Assembly (NCBI GenBank): GCA_003223645.1
Contig: QHVT01000005.1
Coordinates: forward strand, 496,001-560,000
Length of the DNA: 64,000 nt
Direction: 5' to 3'
From: Acidobacteriota bacterium
GTDB taxonomy: Bacteria; Acidobacteriota; Thermoanaerobaculia; Gp7-AA8
Position numbers and translations under genes: made by a program. Shown in pieces: positions 53,630 through 64,000 of the stretch; positions within the stretch are counted from its first letter, which is position 1; each line of letters begins with the position of its first letter. The notes below the pieces were generated by a model. The model ran no database searches, had not been told where the DNA came from, and saw only the letters and a list, made by a program, of their open reading frames with translations.

Positions 53630-54739
53630 TTGATCCTCCGCCACATCACCACGCAGAACTTCCGCAATCTCGGCGACGCGGAAACCGCGTTTCATCCGCA
53701 AACCAACATCCTCGTCGGCCGCAACGGCCAGGGAAAGACGAACCTCCTCGAGGCGATCTACTTTCTCGCGACGACGAAGTCATTTCGTACTTCGCGCATC
53801 GCCAGTCTCTTTCGATTCGGCGCGAGCAATGTGTTCGTGAGCGGAGCGCTCGAGCGCGCGGATCTCGAAAAGAACCTTTCGGTTGGACTCGGCGTGCCCC
53901 CGCCCGTAGGCGCGCCGGAGGCGCGCACCACTCCAGGGCAACGCCGCGTGCTGATGATCAACGGCGAGAAGGTCACGCTCGCCGCGTATCTGAACGCGAT
54001 GAGCGTCTTCGCCTACTCGGCCGCGCGGCTCGAAGTGATTCGTGGCACGCCGGAAGAGCGGCGGCGATTTCTCGATCGCGGCGCGGCCAGCGTGAACGCC
54101 GCCTATCTCGAGCAGTTCGCGCGCTACATGCGCGCGCTCAAACAGCGCAACGCGCTTCTCGCCGACATCGCGATGAATCGCCAGTCGGCCGCGTCGCTCG
54201 ACGCGTGGGACAACGAGCTGCGCGAAGCCGCGGCGCCGGTGCATCGCGCGCGCGCAGCGTACGCGAACGATCTCGGCGAAGCATTCGCGCAGATCGTGAA
54301 ACGCCACGGCTATCACATCGCGGCGCTCGAAATGCACTACAGGCCGAATGCACTCGAAGACAAGCGGCGCGAGGAAATTCGCGCGCGGATGACGCTCTCC
54401 GGTCCGCAGCGCGATCTCGTCGAGTTCGTCCTCGAGGGACGTCCCGCGAGCGAAGTGTTGTCGGGCGGCGAGCAGAAGATGATCGTGCTGTTTCTCAAGT
54501 TCGCGAAGCTGGAGCTTTTCCGCCGCCGTCACGACGACGCGCCGCTCTTTCTTCTCGACGACATCGATGCCGAGCTCGACCTCGAAATCCTGCACGATTT
54601 GTTGACGAAATTGCCGGTTGCAACTCAGCTGTTCGCGACGTCCGCCAAGGAAGCCTTTCTCGATGCGCTGACGACCGGCCCGCACCGCCGCCTAACCTTT
54701 GAAAACGGGCGAGTTACAGCCGCGCGTGATTTCGCCTGA
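53630..54739 (+). CDS. recF: DNA replication and repair protein RecF
   Basis: The product has 369 residues with a TTG start. Walker A is ILVGRNGQGKTNLLEA, the signature is LSGGEQKMIVLF, and Walker B is LFLLDDIDAELD. It loads RecA at gaps with RecO and RecR. A half-copy of a palindromic element is in frame at 53910-53937 (translated VGAPEARTTPGQ), in a loop between strands of the N-terminal lobe. Confidence 0.95.
   Translation: MILRHITTQNFRNLGDAETAFHPQTNILVGRNGQGKTNLLEAIYFLATTKSFRTSRIASLFRFGASNVFVSGALERADLEKNLSVGLGVPPPVGAPEARTTPGQRRVLMINGEKVTLAAYLNAMSVFAYSAARLEVIRGTPEERRRFLDRGAASVNAAYLEQFARYMRALKQRNALLADIAMNRQSAASLDAWDNELREAAAPVHRARAAYANDLGEAFAQIVKRHGYHIAALEMHYRPNALEDKRREEIRARMTLSGPQRDLVEFVLEGRPASEVLSGGEQKMIVLFLKFAKLELFRRRHDDAPLFLLDDIDAELDLEILHDLLTKLPVATQLFATSAKEAFLDALTTGPHRRLTFENGRVTAARDFA
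53910..53937. repeat. Half-copy of a family C element in frame inside recF
   Basis: The 28 bp match the right arm at 21071-21098. It contains a small inverted repeat (GGCGCGCC, CGCG) and encodes a short proline/arginine loop. No left arm is present. Confidence 0.8.
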
Positions 54740-54767
54740 AAACGGCTGTTTCCGGCAATTTTCCGGC

Positions 54768-54773
54768 TACAAT
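54768..54773 (+). promoter_or_regulatory. Predicted -10 box of gyrB
   Basis: TACAAT is a good -10 hexamer. It follows a TTTCCGGCAATTTTCCGGC direct repeat; the region 17 bp upstream (GCTGTT) is a poor -35. The gyrB ATG is about 107 bp downstream, with AGGAAAGAG just before it. Confidence 0.35.
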
Positions 54774-54879
54774 TCGACGTTACCCATCGTAGCGAAAAAC
54801 TGACGCGATTCCGGCCGCCGTGACGGCGCCCACTCACCCGCGGACAGTTCCCCGGAAACCCCAGGAAAGAGCACTCTGA

Positions 54880-57269
<2,390 letters not shown>

Positions 57270-57270
<1 letters not shown>

Positions 57271-59879
57271 TGGCCGATACCGATTACCCGCACATCAACG
57301 AAGAGCGCGTTCCCGTCAACATCGAAGACGAGATGCGCAGGTCGTATCTCGACTACGCAATGTCCGTCATTATCGGGCGCGCGCTGCCCGACGTCCGCGA
57401 CGGTCTCAAGCCCGTGCATCGCCGCATCCTCTACGGCATGTACGAGCAGGGCAACACGTCCGGGAAGGCGTACAAGAAATCCGCGCGCATCGTCGGCGAC
57501 GTGATGGGCAAATTCCATCCGCACGGCGACAGCGCGATCTACGACACCGTCGTCCGCATGGCGCAGGACTTTTCGATGCGCTATCGCCTTGTCGACGGCC
57601 AGGGAAACTTCGGCTCCATCGACGGCGACAACCCCGCGGCGATGCGCTACACCGAGGTGCGTCTCACCAAGCTCGCCGAAGAGCTGATGCGGGACGACAT
57701 CGACAAAGAGACGATCGACTGGGTTCCGAACTACGACGGCTCGATGTCCGAGCCCTCGGTGCTTCCGGCGAAGTATCCGAACCTCCTCGTCAACGGATCA
57801 TCCGGAATCGCCGTCGGCATGGCCACGAACATTCCGCCGCACAACCTCGGCGAAGTGATCGATGCCTGCCTGATGGTCATCGACAACCCGAAAGCGACAT
57901 GGCAGGAGCTGATGACCGTCCTGCCGGGCCCCGATTTTCCGACCGGCGGCTTCATTCACGGCATTGAAGGCATCCGCCAGGCCTACGCGACCGGCCGCGG
58001 CATCATCCAGATGCGCGCGAAGGCGCATTTCGAGACGCAGAAGAAGAGCGAGAAGCAGCAGATCGTCGTGACGGAAGTTCCGTACATGACGAACAAGGCG
58101 CGCCTGCTCGAGAAGATCCGCGATCTCGTGCTCGAGAAGCGCATCGAAGGCATCTCCGATCTGCGCGACGAGTCGGATCGCGACGGCATCCGCGTCGTCG
58201 TCGAGTTGAAGCGCGACGCGATTCCGGAGATCGTGCTGAACAACCTGTATCGCAACACGCAGATGCAGACGACGTTCGGCATCATCTTTCTCGCGATCGT
58301 CAACAACAAGCCGGAGGTCATGGACCTCCCGACGATCCTCCGGCACTTCGTCGAGCATCGCAAAGAGATCGTCGTCCGTCGCACGCGCTTCGACCTGCGC
58401 AAAGCGGAAGAGCGCGCGCACATCCTCGAAGGACTCGTCAAAGCGCTCGACGTCATCGACGAGCTGATCGCGCTGATCCGCGGCAGCCGCACGCCGCAGG
58501 AGGCGAAGGACGGTCTCGTCACGCGCTGGCAGTTCTCCGAGATCCAGGCGCAGGCGATTCTCGACATGCGCCTGCAGCGCCTGACCGGTCTCGAGCGCGA
58601 GAAGCTCGTGCAGGAGTATCAGGAAATCCTCGCGACGATCGCGCGTCTCAAAGAGATCCTCGCCTCGGAGAAACTGATCCTCGACATCATTTCGACCGAG
58701 CTGCGCGACATCAAAGAAAGCTACAACGATCCGCGCCGCACCGAGATCATCCCCGACACGACCGAGATCTCGATCGAAGACCTCGTCGCCGACGAGGACA
58801 TGGTCATCACCGTCTCGCGCGGCGGCTACATCAAGCGCTCGCCGCTGTCGATGTATCGCTCGCAGGGCCGCGGCGGCAAAGGCCGCATCGGCATGCAGAC
58901 GAAAGAAGAAGACATCGTCGAGCATCTCTTCGTCGCGTCGACGCACGCGTACATGCTGGTGTTCACCGATCGCGGCCGTATGTACTGGCTGAAAGTGCAC
59001 GCGACCCCTGAAGTCGGCGTGAACGCGCGCGGCAAGGCGATCGTGAATTTGCTGCCGGTCGAGCAAGGAGAGAACGTGCGCGCGCTGCTGACGACGCGCG
59101 ACTTCACGGAAGGCAAGTACGTCGTGATGGCGACGCGCGGCGGCAAGATCAAGAAGACCGAGCTCGCGGCGTTCTCGAACGTCCGCTCTACCGGAATCAT
59201 CGCGATCGACATCGGCGAAGGCGACGATCTCTACGCCGTCCGCCTGTCCGACGGCAACTCCGACATCTTCGTCGGCAAGGCCGGCGGCCGCGTGATCCGC
59301 TTCAATGAAGCCGATGTCCGTCCGATGGGACGCGGCGCCGCCGGCGTGCGCGCCGTCGCGCTGCGCGAAGACGATCACGTCGTCGAGATGGATGTTCTTC
59401 CCGCCGGCGCGGTCGTCGAAGACGACGTCGAGACGGAAGTCGAAGCAGATGAATCGGCAGAAGTCGTCGGCGACGGCACACGCGGATACATCTTCACTGT
59501 GACCGAGGGCGGCTACGGCAAGAAGACGCCCGTGTCCGCGTATCCGACGAAGCATCGCGGCGGCTACGGTGTGATCGACATCAAGACCGAGCGTTACGGA
59601 AAAGTCGCCGGAATGGCGGTCGTGTTCGAAGAGGACCAGCTGCTGCTCATCAGCGAGCAGGGCATGATCCTCCGCGTTCCGGTGTCGTCGATTCGGGCGA
59701 AGGGCCGCAACATTCACGGCGTTCGCATCGTGAAGCTCGACGAGAACGATCGCGTCGTCGCGGCGGTGAAGGTGGTCGAGAAAGAACAGCCCGAAGACGG
59801 TGCTCCCGACGAAAACGGTGCTCCCGACGAAAACGGCGTTCCTGAAGATGACGGAGCGTCCGAGGAGCCGGTGCACTAG
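57270..59879 (+). CDS. gyrA: DNA gyrase subunit A
   Basis: The product has 869 residues. Active-site Tyr is in [17 protein letters not shown]. The quinolone-resistance region reads [20 protein letters not shown], wild-type-like with Ser and Asp. Six blades of the C-terminal beta-pinwheel follow, starting near [20 protein letters not shown], with the GyrA box QGRGGKG. The tail is acidic and contains a tandem [13 protein letters not shown]-type repeat. It is the second gene of the gyr pair. Confidence 0.97.
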
Positions 59880-59890
59880 AATTTGTGCGT

Positions 59891-60178
59891 ATGGTGCGGC
59901 CGTCGCGGGAACGCCTGAATCAACTCGCGCGAGAGCTGCTCGACGCCTTGGCGCGCTCGCAGGCCGTCATTCTCCTCAAGGATCGCGAAGTCGTGCGCCA
60001 GGCCATGGCACACGCGCTCACCGACGAGCTGCGCCGCGAAGAAGAGCGCGAGGAGAACGCGCGCAAACGCATCGCCGCGATGGCGCGTCACGCGCCGAAA
60101 CACGGCACGCCCGAGTACGAAGAGTTGTTCCGCAAATTCGTGGAAGAAGAGTATTTGCGGGAAGGACTGGATACCTAG
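59891..60178 (+). CDS. DUF507-family protein
   Basis: The product has 95 residues from the ATG at 59891 (GTG at 59885 is also in frame). The helical pattern RERLNQLARELLDALARSQA, then EREENARKRIAAMARHAP, then EYEELFRKFVEEEYLREGL, matches the two-part DUF507 family found in Deltaproteobacteria, Acidobacteriota and relatives. The function is unknown. It starts 11 bp after gyrA. Its stop codon lies inside the arm of a perfect 27-bp palindrome. Confidence 0.75.
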   Translation: MVRPSRERLNQLARELLDALARSQAVILLKDREVVRQAMAHALTDELRREEEREENARKRIAAMARHAPKHGTPEYEELFRKFVEEEYLREGLDT

Positions 60179-60270
60179 GCCCAGAGGCTCAAGGGCTCAG
60201 AGGCGCATAGTCACAACTCAAAGCGATTCGTTTTTGTCGGTCTCCTCTGAGCCCTTGAGCCTCTGGGCCT
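60177..60270. repeat. Palindromic element with perfect 27-bp arms
   Basis: Arms 60177-60203 (AGGCCCAGAGGCTCAAGGGC onward) and 60244-60270 are exact reverse complements. The left arm overlaps the DUF507 stop, and the right arm encodes the last residues of the opposite-strand zinc-ribbon protein. Confidence 0.85.
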
Positions 60271-60529
60271 TTGAGCCTGTAAGTGTGACCTCTTCCTCCC
60301 CGATCATCCGCCGCAATCGCTGCGCTTTCACTCTCTCGAAAATCCCGCCCGTGTGTCCCGCCGGAATCCAGCTGTTGCCGGCGCACTTCGGGCAGCGCCC
60401 GCGGAAGGCGATATTCTTTCCACAGTCCGGACAAATGATGACCAGCGAGTGGGAGAGCTCGAATTTCTGCTCCCCCTCGGCATCCAGACTGTTCAGGAAC
60501 GCGGCGAGGTTTGAAAAGGTCTCTTCCAC
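60218..60529 (-). CDS. Small zinc-ribbon protein, hypothetical
   Basis: The product has 103 residues from a GTG at 60529; earlier frame extensions translate palindrome sequence. Two CxxC pairs, CPDCGKNIAFRGRCPKCAG, form a probable zinc ribbon. The N-terminus is a helix (TFSNLAAFLNSLDAEGEQKF). The C-terminal ~18 residues (TGSKAQRLKGSEETDKNESL) come from the neighbouring palindromic element. I do not recognise a family. It lies between two palindromes. Confidence 0.5.
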   Translation of the reverse strand: MEETFSNLAAFLNSLDAEGEQKFELSHSLVIICPDCGKNIAFRGRCPKCAGNSWIPAGHTGGIFERVKAQRLRRMIGEEEVTLTGSKAQRLKGSEETDKNESL

Positions 60530-60569
60530 TGCAACGCACGCTTTAGTGCATGCGACATGCCGGGAGAAC

Positions 60570-60700
60570 GATGGCAGATGGCGGATGGCAGATGGCGGAT
60601 GGCAGATGGCGAAGAACCGAGTTATGCCTTCATCCGCCATCCGCCATCCGCCATCCGCCATCCGCCATCCGCCATCCGCCATCCGCCATCCGCCATCCGT
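60570..60700. repeat. Palindromic element with nine CCGCCAT heptamers next to rng
   Basis: Left arm 60570-60610 is a GATGGCRGATGGC run; the right arm contains nine tandem CCGCCAT units (60634-60696) preceded by CAT. The end of the element is 2 bases before the rng stop (60703-60705). It belongs to the same family as 38919-39004 and 50573-50618. Confidence 0.85.
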
Positions 60701-60702
60701 TA

Positions 60703-62199
60703 TCAAATCCGCATCACGTCAAATTGCTCGTGATGCAGCGCTTCGTCCGGCTTGAACACGAGATGGATGCCCATCGTCCGCTCGATTTCCTCGAAGATCG
60801 GATCGCCCGTGTGCAGCGACCCATAAACGACGGGATTCACGCGCACGATCACGTCCTGTCCTTCATGCAGGTCGCGCAGCTTCATCAGCTCGCGCCAGAC
60901 CTCCAGCGCAATCGTCGTGTTCGATTTGATGCGCCCGCTGCCGCCGCAATACGGGCACGCCTGCGTCAGCGAGCGCTCGAGACTCTGCCGCACGCGTTTG
61001 CGCGTCATCTCGATCAGGCCGAACTCCGAGATCTGCAGGATCTTCGTCTTCGAGCGGTCTTTGCGAATCTCGTTTTCGAGCGTCTCGAAAAGCTTCTGGC
61101 GATTCGAGACGTCTTCCATGTCGATGAAGTCGAGCACGATGATTCCGCCTAAATCGCGCAGTCGAATCTGCCGCACGATCTCTTTCGCCGCCTCGAGGTT
61201 CGTGCGGAACACCGTCTCTTCGAGATTCTTCTTCCCGACGTACTTGCCCGTGTTCACGTCGATCGCAACCAGCGCCTCGGTCTGGTTGATGACGATGTAG
61301 CCGCCGGACTTCAGCCACACTTTCGATTTCAGCGCCTTCGCGATCTCCGGCTCGATGCCGAACTCGTCGAAGATCGGCTCGTCGCGGCGGAAGAGACGCA
61401 CGCGCGATACGAGCTGCGGCTGGATCTGATCGAGGAACTCGACGATGCGCTGGTATTGATCGACCGAGTCGACCCACACGCTCTTGAACTCCGGCGAGAG
61501 CACGTCGCGAATCGTGCGCAGGACAAGATCGAGATCGTGATGAATCGCCGACGGCGCGGACGACTTTTCCGCGCGCCGCTTGATGTGGTCCCACAGATCG
61601 GTGAGATAGCGCAGGTCCGCGAGGAACTCTTCTTCGCCGCGGCCTTCGCCGGCGGTGCGCACGATGAAGCCGCCGTGATTACCGTTGCGCACCTTCTCGA
61701 GAATTTCTTTCAGCCGCGTGCGCTCCGCTTCGTCTTCGATGCGCCGCGAAACGCCGACGTGATTCACCGTCGGCATGTAGACGAGGAATCGTCCCGGCAG
61801 CGTGATGTGACTCGTGATGCGCGCGCCCTTGCCGGCGATCGTGTCCTTCGACACCTGCACCACGATTTCCTGCCCTTCGCGCAACAGATCCGCGATCGAC
61901 GCCTCCGGGCGATGCGATGTGACGTCGTCCAGATGCAGTTCGTCCGGCGACTCGCTCTCGTACTCTTCGAGATCCTCGATCACGTCGGAGACGTAGAGGA
62001 ACGCATCGCGCTCGAGACCGAGGTCAACGAACGCGGACTGCATCCCCGGCAGCACTTTCGTGACGCGGCCTTTGTAGATGTTCCCGACGATCGTGCGATG
62101 CCGCGTGCGCTCGACCCACAGCTCGACGACCTGTCCTTCGTCGAGCACCGCGATGCGCGACTCGTGTCGCGTCGCATTGATCACGATCTCCCGCGACAT
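60703..62199 (-). CDS. rng: Ribonuclease G/E family endoribonuclease
   Basis: The product has 498 residues from the ATG at 62199. The S1-like domain begins GNIYKGRVTKVLPGMQSAFV. Catalytic domain motifs include ALVAIDVNTGKYVGKKNLEE, LRDLGGIIVLDFIDMEDVSN, and the zinc-link CPYCGGSGRI. Such enzymes cleave single-stranded RNA and mature 16S rRNA 5' ends (RNase G) or degrade mRNA (RNase E). The lack of a long C-terminal scaffold points to RNase G. Confidence 0.93.
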   Translation of the reverse strand: MSREIVINATRHESRIAVLDEGQVVELWVERTRHRTIVGNIYKGRVTKVLPGMQSAFVDLGLERDAFLYVSDVIEDLEEYESESPDELHLDDVTSHRPEASIADLLREGQEIVVQVSKDTIAGKGARITSHITLPGRFLVYMPTVNHVGVSRRIEDEAERTRLKEILEKVRNGNHGGFIVRTAGEGRGEEEFLADLRYLTDLWDHIKRRAEKSSAPSAIHHDLDLVLRTIRDVLSPEFKSVWVDSVDQYQRIVEFLDQIQPQLVSRVRLFRRDEPIFDEFGIEPEIAKALKSKVWLKSGGYIVINQTEALVAIDVNTGKYVGKKNLEETVFRTNLEAAKEIVRQIRLRDLGGIIVLDFIDMEDVSNRQKLFETLENEIRKDRSKTKILQISEFGLIEMTRKRVRQSLERSLTQACPYCGGSGRIKSNTTIALEVWRELMKLRDLHEGQDVIVRVNPVVYGSLHTGDPIFEEIERTMGIHLVFKPDEALHHEQFDVMRI

Positions 62200-62232
62200 G
62201 CGGCGCGAATTGTAGACTGCGTTCCCGTGACG

Positions 62233-62676
62233 ATGACGATCTACTTGTCCGGTGCCATCAGCGGCGGCCGCGCGGACGTGGCGCTCTACCGCCGCATCGT
62301 CGACGCGCTGGAGGACGACGGCTTCCACGTGCTCGCCGGGTCCGTTGCCGCGGAACACGTCTCCGACGCCGGCGATCCGCTCGATCCGGGCGTGATCTTC
62401 GAGCGCGACATGCGCTGGATCGAGGAAGCGGACGTGCTCCTGGCGGAGGTGTCGATGCCATCGACAGGAGTGGGCTACGAGATCGCGGCCGCGCGTTACC
62501 TGCACGACATCCCGGTGATCTGCCTCTACCGCCGCGCGCACACCAAACGCTGCACGGCGATGGTCGCCGGCGACCGCAATATCACGCTGATCGAGTACGA
62601 AGACGAGCCCGCAATGCTGGCGCGCCTGCGGGAATCGCTCCGGGACATCGGGCGTTCTACCGCCCGCCTGCCTTGA
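62233..62676 (+). CDS. DNPH1-like 2'-deoxynucleoside 5'-phosphate N-hydrolase
   Basis: The product has 147 residues from the ATG at 62233. The nucleoside 2-deoxyribosyltransferase fold opens IYLSGAISGGRADVALYRRI. The catalytic Glu region is PSTGVGYEIAAARYL. It hydrolyses the glycosidic bond of deoxynucleoside monophosphates in related enzymes. It is divergent from rng, starts only 33 bp apart. Confidence 0.78.
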   Translation: MTIYLSGAISGGRADVALYRRIVDALEDDGFHVLAGSVAAEHVSDAGDPLDPGVIFERDMRWIEEADVLLAEVSMPSTGVGYEIAAARYLHDIPVICLYRRAHTKRCTAMVAGDRNITLIEYEDEPAMLARLRESLRDIGRSTARLP

Positions 62677-62729
62677 CCATGGCAGAGCGCGGTGCTAAGT
62701 TCCGCGCCCTCTCGTTGTAGTGCCAGTAC

Positions 62730-62805
62730 TCCGGCATAGCTCAGTTGGTAGAGCAGCGGACTGTTAATCCGCGGGTCGTAGGTTCGAGTCCTACTGCCGG
62801 AGCCA
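62730..62805 (+). tRNA. tRNA-Asn (GTT anticodon)
   Basis: The cloverleaf is complete: acceptor stem TCCGGCA with TGCCGGA, D-arm with GCTCAGTTGGTAGAGC, anticodon loop CTGTTAA (GTT), T-arm with GTTCGAGTC, discriminator G, and an encoded CCA at 62803-62805. Confidence 0.98.
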
Positions 62806-62813
62806 GGGCGGCG

Positions 62814-63539
62814 CTACGTTCTCCTTGCGAGAAACACCTCATCCGTCATGTCCTCGTCATGACGCACGACCAGCTCCACTTCGTACCCGACGCTCGTCAG
62901 AATCCGCGTCCACGTTTCCCGCGAAAACAATCCTTCGATATGCGTGTCGTGCACGGATGTGACGGCGTCTCCGTCGCGCAGCAGGAACGCGTATTCGACG
63001 CGGTAGGTGTCGTCCGCGGGATCGGGATCCCACGCCCATTCGATGCCGCGCAGTGAGCGCGTTCCGCTGTCGCCGCTGATCACATTTGTTTTCTCGCGGA
63101 AAGTCTCGCGCACGTAGTCGGGCGCGAAGATCGCTGCGCCGCCGGCGCGCGTGTGTTCGAAGGCGGTACGCGCGACGGCGAGCAAGTCCTCCTCGCTCGT
63201 CATGTACATCACGGCGTCGTGGATCATGATGGCGTCGAAGGTGCGGCCGAGGCGGAGGGTGCGCATGTCGCCGGCGACGTGCTCGCATTCGGGATTCAGT
63301 CCGCGGCTGAGCGCGAGCATGTCCTCCGACAAATCAGTCAGCGTGCAACGGAAGCGTTGTTTGAAATAGAAGGCGTTGTTTCCCGCGCCGGCGCCGAGCT
63401 CGAGGAGCGTTTGCACGGGCGGAACGATTGCGTGCGCGAACGCTTCGATGTAGCTGGTCGCTTCGTCCCAATGATCTTCGTGCGGGTCGACGAGGCGGTA
63501 CCACGGGATGAGATCGCGATAGAGCATCATCGGGCGCAT
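62814..63539 (-). CDS. Class I SAM-dependent methyltransferase
   Basis: The product has 241 residues. SAM motif I is TLLELGAGAGNNAFYF, acidic motif II is in TLTDLSEDML, and post I has FDAIMIHDAVMYM. The N-terminus and C-terminus (WTRILTSVGYEVELVV) fit the ubiquinone/small-molecule type rather than rRNA enzymes. The substrate is not apparent. It is convergent with the tRNA gene. Confidence 0.82.
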   Translation of the reverse strand: MRPMMLYRDLIPWYRLVDPHEDHWDEATSYIEAFAHAIVPPVQTLLELGAGAGNNAFYFKQRFRCTLTDLSEDMLALSRGLNPECEHVAGDMRTLRLGRTFDAIMIHDAVMYMTSEEDLLAVARTAFEHTRAGGAAIFAPDYVRETFREKTNVISGDSGTRSLRGIEWAWDPDPADDTYRVEYAFLLRDGDAVTSVHDTHIEGLFSRETWTRILTSVGYEVELVVRHDEDMTDEVFLARRT

Positions 63540-63575
63540 TGTCTCGTTTTTCGATTACTCTGATGCCGCGTCCGC

Positions 63576-64000
63576 ATGACCATCGCCCCCTTTCCCACCA
63601 CCCGCCGCAGTGTGATCGTTGCGCTCTCCAGCGGCGATGCGGCCGAGCGGACCCGCGCGTTCGACACGCTGCTCGCGTGTTACTGGAAGCCGCTGTACAA
63701 GTACGCGCGCGTCGCGTTCCGTCGCACGCGCGAGGACGCGGAAGACCTGACGCAGAGCTTCTTCGCGCGTGCGTTCGAGAAGGAATCGCTCGCGGCGTAC
63801 GACGCGTCCAAGGCAAGCTTCCGCACGTTTCTGCGGCTGTTGTTCGATCGCCACGCGGCGAATGAATGGAAGGCCGGGCAGCGGCTGAAGCGCGGCGGCG
63901 GTGAAGTGCATCTCGACTTCGAATCGGCGGAGCTGGAGATCGGACGCGATGCGTCGGCGAGCGTGACGCCCGAGGAGTACTTTCAGCGCGAGTGGGTGCG
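63576..64000 (+). CDS. ECF-type RNA polymerase sigma factor, partial
   Basis: The gene runs off the right edge; about 141 residues are visible from the ATG at 63576. Region 2 is recognisable at FDTLLACYWKPLYKYARVAF, with EDAEDLTQSFFARAFEK and FRTFLRLLFDRHAANEW. The LTQSFFARAF pattern is typical of sigma factors abundant in Planctomycetes and Acidobacteriota. The target promoters and any anti-sigma partner are outside the window. Confidence 0.85.
   Translation, partial: MTIAPFPTTRRSVIVALSSGDAAERTRAFDTLLACYWKPLYKYARVAFRRTREDAEDLTQSFFARAFEKESLAAYDASKASFRTFLRLLFDRHAANEWKAGQRLKRGGGEVHLDFESAELEIGRDASASVTPEEYFQREWV

Noticed and set aside
57798-59876. 692-residue open frame opposite gyrA
   Set aside because: His/Asp/Arg-rich antisense shadow of gyrA.

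Overview
This 64 kb window is GC-rich chromosomal DNA holding the replication-origin region of a Gram-negative bacterium. The gene set and order fit Acidobacteriota best (a Thermoanaerobaculia- or Vicinamibacteria-like lineage), but this is inferred from gene content and not proven. Supporting points are YidC with a large periplasmic domain, GyrB with the long Gram-negative insert, the order rpmH-rnpA-yidD-yidC-khpB-mnmE-mnmG-rsmG-parA-parB-bactofilin-F1Fo genes, DUF5666, DUF2339 and DUF507 proteins, and an ECF sigma factor of a type frequent in that phylum.

Layout. 1-29 kb is a mixed-strand housekeeping and accessory region: a truncated secreted protein; a HAD phosphatase; a serine-biosynthesis run (serB, class V aminotransferase, serA); an aldo/keto reductase; a coiled-coil gene broken by an in-frame TAG; an exported amidohydrolase with a PQQ-type propeller; a three-gene LytS/LytTR cassette whose first member is a degenerate kinase; uvrA; an OPT transporter; a DUF2339 membrane protein; a DHH protein; a DUF5666 protein; guanine deaminase; a PolB-like exonuclease; malate dehydrogenase; an ATP-dependent DNA ligase; PspC; and metX. 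29-50.4 kb is almost entirely minus strand: topA, an NtrC-type regulator with a degenerate histidine-kinase-like partner, the F1 operon (b', b, delta, alpha, gamma, beta, epsilon, without a or c subunits), bactofilin, parB, parA, rsmG, mnmG, mnmE, khpB, yidC, yidD, rnpA and rpmH. From 50.77 kb the strand flips: dnaA, dnaN, recF, gyrB, gyrA and a DUF507 gene run rightward. The switch, DnaA boxes at 50715-50745 and two parS sites (42829 and 45575) place oriC at about 50.4-52.3 kb. The right end has a zinc-ribbon protein, RNase G, a DNPH1-like hydrolase, tRNA-Asn, a methyltransferase and a truncated ECF sigma factor.

The most unusual feature is a dense, diverse set of long imperfect palindromes, about twenty in 64 kb, typically two arms of 20-40 bp around a short centre. 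They are not all alike, but several recur as sequence families. They lie in gaps between genes, often touching start or stop codons. Four sit in frame inside essential or conserved genes (uvrA, DNA ligase, mnmE, recF), apparently as tolerated linkers, and one supplies the start codon of mnmE. A separate array of thirteen 21-bp units, each an inverted repeat whose two arms mostly change together, links the end of mnmG to the start of rsmG beside the parS sites. I infer a small non-autonomous palindromic element population that spreads within operons; no transposase or other agent for it is visible in this window.
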